In this document: positions 11,741-22,111 of the stretch, piece by piece | Position numbering within the stretch: the stretch's first letter is position 1 | How the letters are laid out: each line of letters starts with the position of its first letter | Source: Arctopsyche grandis | Lineage: Eukaryota > Arthropoda > Insecta > Trichoptera > Hydropsychidae | Direction: 5' to 3' | NCBI RefSeq assembly: GCF_051622035.1 | Contig: NC_135367.1 | Coordinates: forward strand, 15,304,501-15,368,500 | Length of the DNA stretch: 64,000 nucleotides | Program-made: the position numbers and the translations under genes | The notes under the pieces: model-generated | The model's database searches: none | Told to the model about the DNA's origin: nothing | What the model saw: the letters and a program-made list of their open reading frames with translations, nothing else

Positions 11741-11970
11741 CTTAAAAAATTTATGTCCGATCACCAAATTCCACTTCTTCCCTAGCCTGGTAATTCTCCC
11801 GACTTAAATCCCATAGAAAACGTTTGGCACATTCTAAAATGTAAATTAAATAAACTTCCATGTTCTAATTTAACCACCCTGAAACAAAATATCCTGTCAG
11901 TGTGGCAGGGAGACCCTGATATTAAAAATACCATCACAGCTTGCATTGAGAGTATCGCTTTGTCTTAAAA
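11741..11970 (+). pseudogene. Tc1-like transposase C-terminal fragment (copy 1)
   Basis: The translation contains GNSPDLNPIENVWHILKCKL and LKQNILSVWQGDPDIKNTIT, then a stop. This is the end of the Tc1/mariner DDE domain, with the usual SPDLNPIEN(V/L)W motif holding the last acidic catalytic residue. The N-terminal half of what may be the same family is at 13570-13965, so the element has been split by other insertions. Confidence 0.85.
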
Positions 11971-11972
11971 AA

Positions 11973-12149
11973 AAATGGGGGTGTTGATAGATTCGATCAG
12001 CTTTGCTCAACGTATCCATTTGCAAGGTGACACAAAAAATGGTACTTTGGAGGCTTGCAGAGTAAACAGTTTTGGGGTTGCCATACCGAACTTAATGCAA
12101 GGTGGAAATAAAATCAATTTTGTCGATTTGAATATTTATCACGATTAAT
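11973..12149 (+). other. Short ORF, possible LINE RT fragment (copy 1)
   Basis: This 58-codon frame begins MGVLIDSISFAQRIHLQGDT. The first residues resemble the (L)GVL.DS...F..HI pattern in non-LTR reverse transcriptases, but the rest does not match anything I know. Low confidence. The same ORF is at 19729-19905. Confidence 0.25.
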
Positions 12150-12419
12150 ATATTGAAATCATCCCTTCTCAACAAAACGACTAATTTTTGAAACACAAAA
12201 TAAACTATTTGTGAATTTTTAACTCATAACTCATCATCATTATATTGTGACAATAATGTAATAACGTAACTGCTGTCTGAATGTCTTAATGGAAGATTAT
12301 CTCTCATCCACTGCAGAATATTTTGATATAAAGGATACAATATAGTCGAATTCAATGTTCGAGAATTGGTCCTTGGACGAATTTTAAGCATGCATATGAT
12401 GAAGTGGAAAAACTCCTCA

Positions 12420-13166
12420 AACTCCTAGGGTTTATGTCGTAATGGAAGATTCTCACTCGTCCACTGAAGAATCTTTTGATATAACGGATAACAGCATGGT
12501 CAGATTCAATGTCCGAGAATTGGTAATATCCTCAAGCATGTATGTTTTATATACCTTTATTTTTGTAATGATTGTGTGACCGGCCACATTGATGCGTTAG
12601 AGTACTCTGTAATGGCAATGTGGCTACTAATGTGGTTAAAAATAAAAAAATTCTCAATCGAACATATATGTACATATGCAAGTGCAGTTTGAACAAGTAC
12701 ATGATTCATATTCGACATCAGAAAATACTCACATCAGAGAACTCAGTTAAAAAAATGGTTCGGATTAATCCTAATAATGGCAATGGTCAGAAAAAATACC
12801 ATCAGCGACTATTGGATCACCAATCGTCTGATCGAAACCCCATATTTTCGAAAGACCATGAGCAGAAATAGATTTCAACAAATTTTAAGGTATCTCCATT
12901 TTTCTGACAATGAGAAGATTCCAACCGACAGTCCAAATTGCCTAATAAAAATCCAAAATATTAGATTACTTCACAAAAAATTTTCAAGAGACGTACACAC
13001 CGACGCAAAACTGACGACAAAAATGATACCGTGGAGGGGGTGCCTCAAATGCAAGGTGTATAACCTCATGAAGATCATTAAGCACGGGATTCTAAACAGG
13101 ATGATCTGTAAAGCAAAAAGTGGCTATATTTATAATTTCAAATTGTATTCGAGTGTACATATGTAG
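12420..13166 (+). pseudogene. piggyBac transposase N-terminal and middle fragments (copy 1)
   Basis: Near 12443 a frame reads MEDSHSSTEESFDITDNS, an acidic piggyBac-type N-terminus; a diverged duplicate of the same stretch lies about 150 bp upstream (near 12288). From about 12777 follow NTISDYWITNRLIETPYFRK, MSRNRFQQILRYLHFSDNEK, then a deletion to IPWRGCLKCKVYNLMKIIKH and AKSGYIYNFKLYSSV. These are successive blocks of the DDD transposase domain with the C-terminus missing. Its closest relative in the window is the fragment at 16979-17990. Confidence 0.8.
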
Positions 13167-13300
13167 ATTTGCATCAAGTATATCCACTACTCAAACGAGT
13201 GTCGACCGATTATTTTCAGCCCTGAAATTATTTTAAGCGATAGGCAAACGATAAAGTATGCTTTGCTGTCGAACGTTAAAGCTTATTTTTAAACATTAAA
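13167..13300 (+). pseudogene. hAT dimerisation-domain fragment (copy 1)
   Basis: The frame reads FASSISTTQTSVDRLFSALK, matching the conserved hAT C-terminal pattern (S...VERLFS), then with a frame change ILSDRQTIKYALLSNVKAYF. It resembles the remnant at 7889-8195. Confidence 0.6.
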
Positions 13301-13569
13301 GCTATGCAAACTTTTTACTCTGAGCAAGTAAAAATATCTGCTCTAATCCTCATGTTGGAGGGACGATATCACCATGAAACAATTGTATTCAATTGGAAGG
13401 AATAATGAGAAAGGATTATTCCTAAATACAATGGAGGTATTTAAAATGGATAGGAATAAATGGACGGCCGCTCCGCCGATGACCGAGAAGAGAGTCCAGT
13501 TTTCTGTAAGTATTGGCGATTTTTTTCTGAAATTATGTATACATAACTAAAAGACAGATATATCTGCTA

Positions 13570-13965
13570 CAGCAAATCGTACTATAAAAATGGTACCGAA
13601 AAATTTGGCCCTCGTGTGGATCGAAAAATCGCCAGGCTTGTTTCCAAGAATCGATTTATTACAAAAAAAAATATTCAACAATTAAAAGACGAAAACGTGG
13701 AAATATCTACGTCAACAATACGACGTCGTTTGGTCCAAGCTGGATTGAAAGTACGGCGACCTGCAAAGAAGCCAATGTTGACCAAAATAATGCGAAAATC
13801 TCGTTTAAATTGGGCCAGACAGCATTAACAGCACTTCTCTCTGGATGATTGGAAACTGGTAATTTAATATGAAAAAAAAATAAATTAATAATAATTAGAC
13901 TAAATTTACAAAATCATTAATGTGTTCGTTTTTTCAGGTACACTTCTCCGATGAATCTTCCATTC
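13570..13965 (+). pseudogene. Tc1-like transposase N-terminal half with an intron-like gap (copy 1)
   Basis: The translation gives YYKNGTEKFGPRVDRKIARL, then STSTIRRRLVQAGLKVRRPA and MRKSRLNWARQH, the paired helix-turn-helix region of Tc1/Tc3-type transposases. After a one-base shift the frame continues FSLDDWKL, where 13859-13937 has GT at its start, a pyrimidine-rich end and AG. Removing it joins KL to VHFSDESSIQMKYK, the catalytic block with the first Asp. The catalytic region is then cut by LINE sequence. The real C-terminus is displaced to 11741-11970. Confidence 0.8.
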
Positions 13966-14355
13966 AAATGAAGTATAAAAAGTAAAATATTGATATATAA
14001 TTGTATTGTACGGCCTCATACTGTATACTGCGCTAGTCCTCAATCTATTTAGTGGTTTGTGTATTGATAAACTGCAGAAAGTGCAGAATAGAGCAATGTG
14101 TGCAATTTTGAATGTGAGGAAACGTAAGAATGTAAGAAGTATGTTAGATGAATTGAAATACACTTCTCCGATGAATCTTCCATTCAAATGAAGTATAAAA
14201 AGTAAAATATTGATATATAATTGTATTGTACGGCCTCATACTGTATACTGCGCTACAGTCCTCAATCTATTTAGTGGTTTGTGTATTGATAAACTGCAGA
14301 AAGTGCAGAATAGAGCAATGCGTGCAATTTTGAATGTGAGGAAACGTAAGAATGT
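13941..14355 (+). repeat. 220-bp duplication of a Tc1/LINE junction (copy 1)
   Basis: The segment beginning CACTTCTCCGATGAATC at 13941 recurs at 14161. Each unit carries the short Tc1 catalytic stretch followed by the LINE reverse-transcriptase C-terminal region (IVRPHTVYCATVLNLFSG, KLQKVQNRAMRAILNVRKRK). The duplication therefore happened after the LINE fragment had joined the Tc1 element. Confidence 0.85.
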
Positions 14356-16712
14356 AAGTATGTTAGATGAATTGAAATGGTTGGACATTAGAAATAGTCT
14401 TAAAGTAAGCACTTTAAAGTTTATATATAAGCTAGATAAGAATCTATTACCCAAATATTTTAATAATCATATAGTTAGGAATAGAGACATACATGATTAT
14501 AAAACGAGAAATAGAAATAAATTAATTACAGGTAGTTAAGAAAGCTAAAACTGCAGGAGGTGTTTTTCACACAGGTGTTCAAATGTATAAATGCCCTTCC
14601 TGAAGGCATTAGAAGTTCTAATAACATTGCTGCTTTCTTGAAGGGTGTAAGAAGTATGTTAGATGAATTGAAATGGTTGGACATTAGAAATAGTCTTAAA
14701 GTAAGCACTTTAAAGTTTATATATAAGCTAGATAAGAATCTATTACCCAAATATTTTAATACTCATATAGTTAGGAATAGAGACATACATAATTATAAAA
14801 CGAGAAATAGGAATAAATTAATTATAGGTAGTTGAGAAAGCTAAAACTGCAGGAGGTGTTTTTCACACAGGTGTTCAAATGTATAATGCCCTTCCTGAAG
14901 GCATTAGAAGTTCTAATAACATTGCTGCTTTCTTGAAGGGTGTAAGAAGTATGTTAGATGAATTGAAATGGTTGGACATTAGAAATAGTCTTAAAGTAAG
15001 CACTTTAAAGTTTATATATAAGCTAGATAAGAATCTATTACCCAAATATTTTAATACTCATATAGTTAGGAATAGAGACATACATAATTATAAAACGAGA
15101 AATAGAAATAAATTAATTATAGGTAGTTGAGAAAGCTAAAACTGCAGGAGGTGTTTTTCACACAGGTGTTCAAATGTATAATGCCCTTCCTGAAGGCATT
15201 AGAAGTTCTAATAACATTGCTGCTTTCTTGAAGGGTGTAAGAAGTATGTTAGATGAATTGAAATGGTTGGACATTAGAAATAGTCTTAAAGTAAGCACTT
15301 TAAAGTTTATATATAAGCTAGATAAGAATCTATTACCCAAATATTTTAATACTCATATTGTTAGGAATAGAGACATACATAATTATAAAACGAGAAATAG
15401 GAATAAATTAATTATAGGTAGTTGAGAAAGCTAAAACTGCAGGAGGTGTTTTTCACACAGGTGTTCAAATGTATAATGCCCTTCCTGAAGGCATTAGAAG
15501 TTCTAATAACATTGCTGCTTTCTTGAAGGGTGTAAGAAGTATGTTAGATGAATTGAAATGGTTGGACATTAGAAATAGTCTTAAAGTAAGCACTTTAAAG
15601 TTTATATATAAGCTAGATAAGAATCTATTACCCAAATATTTTAATACTCATATAGTTAGGAATAGAGACATACATAATTATAAAACGAGAAATAGAAATA
15701 AATTAATTATAGGTAGTTGAGAAAGCTAAAACTGCAGGAGGTGTTTTTCACACAGGTGTTCAAATGTATAATGCCCTTCCTGAAGGCATTAGAAGTTCTA
15801 ATAACATTGCTGCTTTCTTGAAGGGTGTAAGAAGTATGTTAGATGAATTGAAATGGTTGGACATTAGAAATAGTCTTAAAGTAAGCACTTTAAAGTTTAT
15901 ATATAAGCTAGATAAGAATCTATTACCCAAATATTTTAATACTCATATTGTTAGGAATAGAGACATACATAATTATAAAACGAGAAATAGGAATAAATTA
16001 ATTATAGGTAGTTGAGAAAGCTAAAACTGCAGGAGGTGTTTTTCACACAGGTGTTCAAATGTATAATGCCCTTCCTGAAGGCATTAGAAGTTCTAATAAC
16101 ATTGCTGCTTTCTTGAAGGGTGTAAGAAGTATGTTAGATGAATTGAAATGGTTGGACATTAGAAATAGTCTTAAAGTAAGCACTTTAAAGTTTATATATA
16201 AGCTAGATAAGAATCTATTACCCAAATATTTTAATACTCATATAGTTAGGAATAGAGACATACATAATTATAAAACGAGAAATAGAAATAAATTAATTAT
16301 AGGTAGTTGAGAAAGCTAAAACTGCAGGAGGTGTTTTTCACACAGGTGTTCAAATGTATAATGCCCTTCCTGAAGGCATTAGAAGTTCTAATAACATTGC
16401 TGCTTTCTTGAAGGGTGTAAGAAGTATGTTAGATGAATTGAAATGGTTGGACATTAGAAATAGTCTTAAAGTAAGCACTTTAAAGTTTATATATAAGCTA
16501 GATAAGAATCTATTACCCAAATATTTTAATACTCATATAGTTAGGAATAGAGACATACATAATTATAAAACGAGAAATAGGAATAAATTAATTATAGGTA
16601 GTTGAGAAAGCTAAAACTGCAGGAGGTGTTTTTCACACAGGTGTTCAAATGTATAATGCCCTTCCTGAAGGCATTAGAAGTTCTAATAACATTGCTGCTT
16701 TCTTGAAGGGTG
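14356..16712 (+). repeat. 295-bp tandem array derived from LINE reverse transcriptase C-terminus (copy 1)
   Basis: Units repeat every 295 bp (14879, 15174, 15469, 15764, 16059, 16354 mark the same codon). Each encodes LDELKWLDIRNSLKVSTLKF, DKNLLPKYFNTHIVRNRDIH, a TGA, and after a frame change GVFHTGVQMYNALPEGIRSS and NNIAAFLKG. This is the thumb/C-terminal region typical of non-LTR reverse transcriptases. Units differ at two sites (CATATAG/CATATTG and AATAGAAAT/AATAGGAAT), defining types A (ATAG+GAA), B (ATTG+GGA) and C (ATAG+GGA); the order of the last seven units is C-A-B-A-B-A-C. The stop and frame break in every unit show it is not a translated repeat protein. Confidence 0.92.
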
Positions 16713-16818
16713 TTAATGGATACCTTTGTGGAAGGTGATTTATAATTTTTTGTTGTTATTTTGTATTGTATGTATTAGCAGTTTTGCTATTTGAATAAAA
16801 AAATAAATAAATAAATCT
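16713..16818 (+). mobile_element. LINE 3' end with A-rich tail (copy 1)
   Basis: The array ends in the true end of the ORF (AAFLKGVNGYLCGR, stop), a short untranslated region and a tail of AATAAATAAATAAAT. This is the usual 3' end of a non-LTR retrotransposon and gives the orientation (+). Confidence 0.75.
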
Positions 16819-16830
16819 GTAATGGTTTGG

Positions 16831-16889
16831 CTTACCGCGCCCGCAGACCCCGCAATGCGGGGGGCGCCACGAAGCGGCGCGCTTTTTTT
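16831..16889 (+). other. GC-rich double hairpin followed by T-run (copy 1)
   Basis: In strongly AT-rich surroundings lie CCCCGCAATGCGGGG (6-bp stem, 3-base loop) and GCGCCACGAAGCGGCGC, followed by seven T. It looks like a factor-independent terminator but sits in animal transposon DNA. It may be the subterminal structure of an unrecognised element. The copy is at 24882-24940. Confidence 0.6.
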
Positions 16890-16978
16890 ACGGATTTTTT
16901 AATTTGTTCTGTAATTTCTTTGTAATATTCTTTTAAAAACCTCTTATTTTTCTACCTATTTGCATCTCGTTTTATTGT

Positions 16979-17990
16979 ATGTACTATATGTACATACATA
17001 CATTGATACCGTGGAAGGGGCGCCTCAAGTGCAAGGTGTATAACCCCATGAAGATCGTTAAGTACGGGATTCTAAATAGGATGATCTGTGAAGCAAAAAG
17101 TGGCTATATTTGTAATTACAAATTGTATTCGGGTGTAGCTACTCCTTTGAAAAATACGATCACCGATTTATTATCTCCATACTTAAATAAATGGTACAAT
17201 GACTACGCAGATAATTACTATAATAGCGTCAATTTAGCTACCAATTTATTGGGAGCTAAAACAAGAATTTGTGGGACAATAAGAAAAAATTGTGGCTTAC
17301 CACAAATTTTAAAAAACGCTCGTTTACAAATTCATGAATCCATATATCGAAGAAAGGGGGATATATTGATTCAAATTTGGAAAACAAATAAAAAACGGGA
17401 CATCAGGATTATTCCAACCATCCATCAGTCGCAAATAGTAGAAACAACTAAAATTGACAGAATCACAAATCTACCCATCAAGAAGCCAGTTAGCATCGTG
17501 GATTATAATAAATTCATGGGTGGAGTCGATCTCGTGGATCAGTGCCTATCATATAACCCCATTTCACGAAAATCACTCAAGTGGACGAAGAAAGCTGCAA
17601 TGTATCTTATGCATTGCGGAATTTTGAACGCTTTCCACATTTATAAAAAGTTGAATGGGACGAATTGGAAATTAAAAGAGTTCATGCTGAAAGTTGCAGA
17701 GACATGGCTTCAGGGTAACATTTCCGATACACCAGATACATCAGGCACACAATCAAATACACCTTCAACTTCTGTCACGATGAAGACTCCCAACATTGAT
17801 CCGAACGAAAGACTATGTGGTTCCATAAAAGATCATGAATCAGTGAAAAAACTAATAAATTAGTAAGACGTAATTTTTGAGTGTGTGCAAAACTTAAAAT
17901 TCGTAAACCAAGTGCTTTTATGTGTAAACAATGTAAAATACCACTTCATGTTGGAAAATGTTTTCAAGACTACCTTACAAAAAAAAAACA
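16979..17990 (+). pseudogene. piggyBac transposase C-terminal two thirds, lineage 3 (copy 1)
   Basis: This is the longest transposase frame here: 294 codons to a stop at 17861-17863. Blocks in order: IPWKGRLKCKVYNPMKIVKY, SGYICNYKLYSGVA, NKWYNDYADNYYNSVNLATN (second catalytic region), RICGTIRKNCGLPQIL, RRKGDILIQIWKTNKKRDIR, DYNKFMGGVDLVDQCLSYNP (third catalytic Asp region), WTKKAAMYLMHCGILNAFHI. After the stop another frame supplies CKQCKIPLHVGKCFQDYLT, the C-terminal cysteine-rich zinc-binding domain. The first catalytic block is partly absent; the reported ATG is only where the fragment starts. Ser/Thr-rich linker near residues 245-265. Confidence 0.88.
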
Positions 17991-18020
17991 TTTCTTTTGA
18001 TCATTGCGGAGCCGAAAAGG

Positions 18021-18335
18021 ATTCAAGTTTGGAAGTCCAAAAAGGACATACGAATGATTTCCACTATTCATTCTACTCAATTTGCCATAACTAATAAAAC
18101 AAATAAAAAAACTGGAGAAAAAATATTAAAACCATATTGTATTATAGAGTATAATAAATATATGAAAGGTGTGGATCGTGCAGACCAATATTTGTCATAT
18201 TTTTCCATCTTACGTAAAACGACTAAATGGACAAAGAGAACGGTCATGCACCTGATGAATTGTGCTCTCTTCAATTCATTTATTTCTTTGTTTTATATAC
18301 ATATGTTTTATGTGATATCATTAACTTTAAATTAA
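18021..18335 (+). pseudogene. piggyBac lineage 1 C-terminal fragment at the duplication junction (copy 2)
   Basis: This repeats 10265-10579 (KKDIRMISTIHS, GVDRADQYLSYFSI). At 18020/18021 it is joined directly to the cysteine-rich end of the lineage 3 piggyBac copy, making a junction between two different transposase families that exists only at the duplication breakpoint. Confidence 0.85.
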
Positions 18336-18462
18336 TTGTCACAATCGCTGATTGCTGTTACCATGTATCATACACATATTTGTGTGTTTAAGAAATGCGC
18401 GATCGATAAATTTAATAATAAATGCGATAAATTTAATATTAATTTGAATAAAATAAATTAAA

Positions 18463-19128
18463 TTGTTAAGTTTATTATTGACTATTACAATGTCCAATAC
18501 TCCGGAGGAATTCCTGAAGAGGTCGCGAGAATTAAATAAATTAATTAATAAAACTCTGACCTCTAAATCAAACATGCTTTCGAATAACCAAAAATCGTGT
18601 CTTCTGTCTGCGTTTGAGTTGATAACGGGTGTTGAATCATTAACACAGACTTGTGTTTCTGACAAGAGGGCCTTGCATGGTATCCGAGCGATCGTTTGTG
18701 GTGTTTCCGATAATAAACAGCCAAGTACTCAAAGCTCACCTGCTAGCCCTGCCCAGGTGAAGAAAAAGATTGAGAAAATCAAGTCTGGCGAAAAGTTCCA
18801 TTCTAGTCAGAATAATGATTCACTAAATTTATTAAATAAGACGTCTTCTGGAAAGACGTCATCATTTGATTTGGAGAAGAATAATTTGCCAATTGACTTG
18901 GTCCCGTCACTTTCTCCTTCACCTACAACTCAGGTTCCAATGGTGTGTGGTGCTGTAACGGGCTATATTTTTTCTTTCAAGTTATATTCTGGATCAGGAC
19001 TTAAATTAAATGAAATAGTTATGGAATTATTAGAAAACAGTTTTAATAAATGGCATCACGTATATATGGACAACTTATACAAAAGTGTGGAATTAAAAAA
19101 AATCGATTGTGTGGTACGATTCGAATAA
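18463..19128 (+). pseudogene. Chimeric LINE ORF1-like/piggyBac ORF (copy 2)
   Basis: Same 221-codon protein as 10707-11372, with no amino-acid difference. Both copies keep the open frame, which fits a recent duplication more than selection. Confidence 0.55.
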
Positions 19129-19146
19129 ATCGAGGATTACCAGAGT

Positions 19147-19470
19147 TTGAAAATATATAAATTACAAGTTTCGGAGACCACATTCTTACGATGCGGCCAA
19201 ATATTACTACAATTGTTTAAAACCAATAAAAAGAGAGATGTGCGGATGATATCCACTATTCATAATGGAGACCTTGTTACCACAGGGAAAAAGGACCGAA
19301 AAAGCGGAGACCTCATTTTCAAACCGAAATGTATAACAGACTACAATAACTACATGAAAGGCGTTGATCGGGCCGATCAATTCCTTAGCTACTATCCAGT
19401 ACATCGGAAAAACACAAAAATGGACAAAGAGAGTCGCATTTTAACTCATTTCGAGTCTATGAAGAAATAA
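19147..19470 (+). pseudogene. piggyBac C-terminal fragment, lineage 2 (copy 2)
   Basis: Identical in translation to 11391-11714, including GVDRADQ. Confidence 0.8.
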
Positions 19471-19496
19471 CAACGACCTACCTGATTGCAGTGTTA

Positions 19497-19726
19497 CTTA
19501 AAAAATTTATGTCCGATCACCAAATTCCACTTCTTCCCTAGCCTGGTAATTCTCCCGACTTAAATCCCATAGAAAACGTTTGGCACATTCTAAAATGTAA
19601 ATTAAATAAACTTCCATGTTCTAATTTAACCACCCTGAAACAAAATATCCTGTCAGTGTGGCAGGGAGACCCTGATATTAAAAATACCATCACAGCTTGC
19701 ATTGAGAGTATCGCTTTGTCTTAAAA
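19497..19726 (+). pseudogene. Tc1-like C-terminal fragment (copy 2)
   Basis: Repeats 11741-11970 with the SPDLNPIENVW motif. Confidence 0.85.
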
Positions 19727-20175
19727 AAAAATGGGGGTGTTGATAGATTCGATCAGCTTTGCTCAACGTATCCATTTGCAAGGTGACACAAAAAATGGTA
19801 CTTTGGAGGCTTGCAGAGTAAACAGTTTTGGGGTTGCCATACCGAACTTAATGCAAGGTGGAAATAAAATCAATTTTGTCGATTTGAATATTTATCACGA
19901 TTAATATATTGAAATCATCCCTTCTCAACAAAACGACTAATTTTTGAAACACAAAATAAACTATTTGTGAATTTTTAACTCATAACTCATCATCATTATA
20001 TTGTGACAATAATGTAATAACGTAACTGCTGTCTGAATGTCTTAATGGAAGATTATCTCTCATCCACTGCAGAATATTTTGATATAAAGGATACAATATA
20101 GTCGAATTCAATGTTCGAGAATTGGTCCTTGGACGAATTTTAAGCATGCATATGATGAAGTGGAAAAACTCCTCA

Positions 20176-20922
20176 AACTCCTAGGGTTTATGTCGTAATG
20201 GAAGATTCTCACTCGTCCACTGAAGAATCTTTTGATATAAAGGATAACAGCATGGTCAGATTCAATGTCCGAGAATTGGTAATATCCTCAAGCATGTATG
20301 TTTTATATACCTTTATTTTTGTAATGATTGTGTGACCGGCCACATTGATGCGTTAGAGTACTCTGTAATGGCAATGTGGCTACTAATGTGGTTAAAAATA
20401 AAAAAATTCTCAATCGAACATATATGTACATATGCAAGTGCAGTTTGAACAAGTACATGATTCATATTCGACATCAGAAAATACTCACATCAGAGAACTC
20501 AGTTAAAAAAATGGTTCGGATTAATCCTAATAATGGCAATGGTCAGAAAAAATACCATCAGCGACTATTGGATCACCAATCGTCTGATCGAAACCCCATA
20601 TTTTCGAAAGACCATGAGCAGAAATAGATTTCAACAAATTTTAAGGTATCTCCATTTTTCTGACAATGAGAAGATTCCAACCGACAGTCCAAATTGCCTA
20701 ATAAAAATCCAAAATATTAGATTACTTCACAAAAAATTTTCAAGAGACGTACACACCGACGCAAAACTGACGACAAAAATGATACCGTGGAGGGGGTGCC
20801 TCAAATGCAAGGTGTATAACCTCATGAAGATCATTAAGCACGGGATTCTAAACAGGATGATCTGTAAAGCAAAAAGTGGCTATATTTATAATTTCAAATT
20901 GTATTCGAGTGTACATATGTAG
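20176..20922 (+). pseudogene. piggyBac N-terminal and middle fragments (copy 2)
   Basis: Repeats 12420-13166. It includes the C-to-A difference at 20241 relative to 12485, which changes the acidic N-terminal stretch (ITDNS to IKDNS). Confidence 0.8.
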
Positions 20923-21056
20923 ATTTGCATCAAGTATATCCACTACTCAAACGAGTGTCGACCGATTATTTTCAGCCCTGAAATTATTTTAAGCGATAGG
21001 CAAACGATAAAGTATGCTTTGCTGTCGAACGTTAAAGCTTATTTTTAAACATTAAA
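20923..21056 (+). pseudogene. hAT dimerisation-domain fragment (copy 2)
   Basis: Repeats 13167-13300 (SVDRLFSALK). Confidence 0.6.
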
Positions 21057-21325
21057 GCTATGCAAACTTTTTACTCTGAGCAAGTAAAAATATCTGCTCT
21101 AATCCTCATGTTGGAGGGACGATATCACCATGAAACAATTGTATTCAATTGGAAGGAATAATGAGAAAGGATTATTCCTAAATACAATGGAGGTATTTAA
21201 AATGGATAGGAATAAATGGACGGCCGCTCCGCCGATGACCGAGAAGAGAGTCCAGTTTTCTGTAAGTATTGGCGATTTTTTTCTGAAATTATGTATACAT
21301 AACTAAAAGACAGATATATCTGCTA

Positions 21326-21721
21326 CAGCAAATCGTACTATAAAAATGGTACCGAAAAATTTGGCCCTCGTGTGGATCGAAAAATCGCCAGGCTTGTTTC
21401 CAAGAATCGATTTATTACAAAAAAAAATATTCAACAATTAAAAGACGAAAACGTGGAAATATCTACGTCAACAATACGACGTCGTTTGGTCCAAGCTGGA
21501 TTGAAAGTACGGCGACCTGCAAAGAAGCCAATGTTGACCAAAATAATGCGAAAATCTCGTTTAAATTGGGCCAGACAGCATTAACAGCACTTCTCTCTGG
21601 ATGATTGGAAACTGGTAATTTAATATGAAAAAAAAATAAATTAATAATAATTAGACTAAATTTACAAAATCATTAATGTGTTCGTTTTTTCAGGTACACT
21701 TCTCCGATGAATCTTCCATTC
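21326..21721 (+). pseudogene. Tc1-like N-terminal half with intron-like gap (copy 2)
   Basis: Repeats 13570-13965. The intron-like interval is 21615-21693, with the same GT and AG ends. Confidence 0.8.
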
Positions 21722-22111
21722 AAATGAAGTATAAAAAGTAAAATATTGATATATAATTGTATTGTACGGCCTCATACTGTATACTGCGCTAGTCCTCAAT
21801 CTATTTAGTGGTTTGTGTATTGATAAACTGCAGAAAGTGCAGAATAGAGCAATGTGTGCAATTTTGAATGTGAGGAAACGTAAGAATGTAAGAAGTATGT
21901 TAGATGAATTGAAATACACTTCTCCGATGAATCTTCCATTCAAATGAAGTATAAAAAGTAAAATATTGATATATAATTGTATTGTACGGCCTCATACTGT
22001 ATACTGCGCTACAGTCCTCAATCTATTTAGTGGTTTGTGTATTGATAAACTGCAGAAAGTGCAGAATAGAGCAATGCGTGCAATTTTGAATGTGAGGAAA
22101 CGTAAGAATGT
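21697..22111 (+). repeat. 220-bp duplication of a Tc1/LINE junction (copy 2)
   Basis: Repeats 13941-14355; the two internal units start at 21697 and 21917. Confidence 0.85.

Larger units (their letters stand above)
10265..18020 (+). repeat. Large tandem duplication, copy 1 (7,756 bp)
   Basis: Every landmark from here to 18020 recurs 7,756 bp to the right with near identity, up to the 295-bp array. The left boundary is 10265, where bases before it (10264 T versus 18020 G) stop matching. The right boundary shares only the dinucleotide AT with the left one, so the junction has 2 bp of microhomology. I found a C/A difference (12485 versus 20241) and different array haplotypes, so the copies are not simply one sequence printed twice. 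Confidence 0.92.

Noticed and set aside
16831-16889. Bacterial rho-independent terminator marking a bacterial insertion
   Set aside because: No bacterial coding sequence surrounds it; the flanks are LINE and piggyBac DNA.
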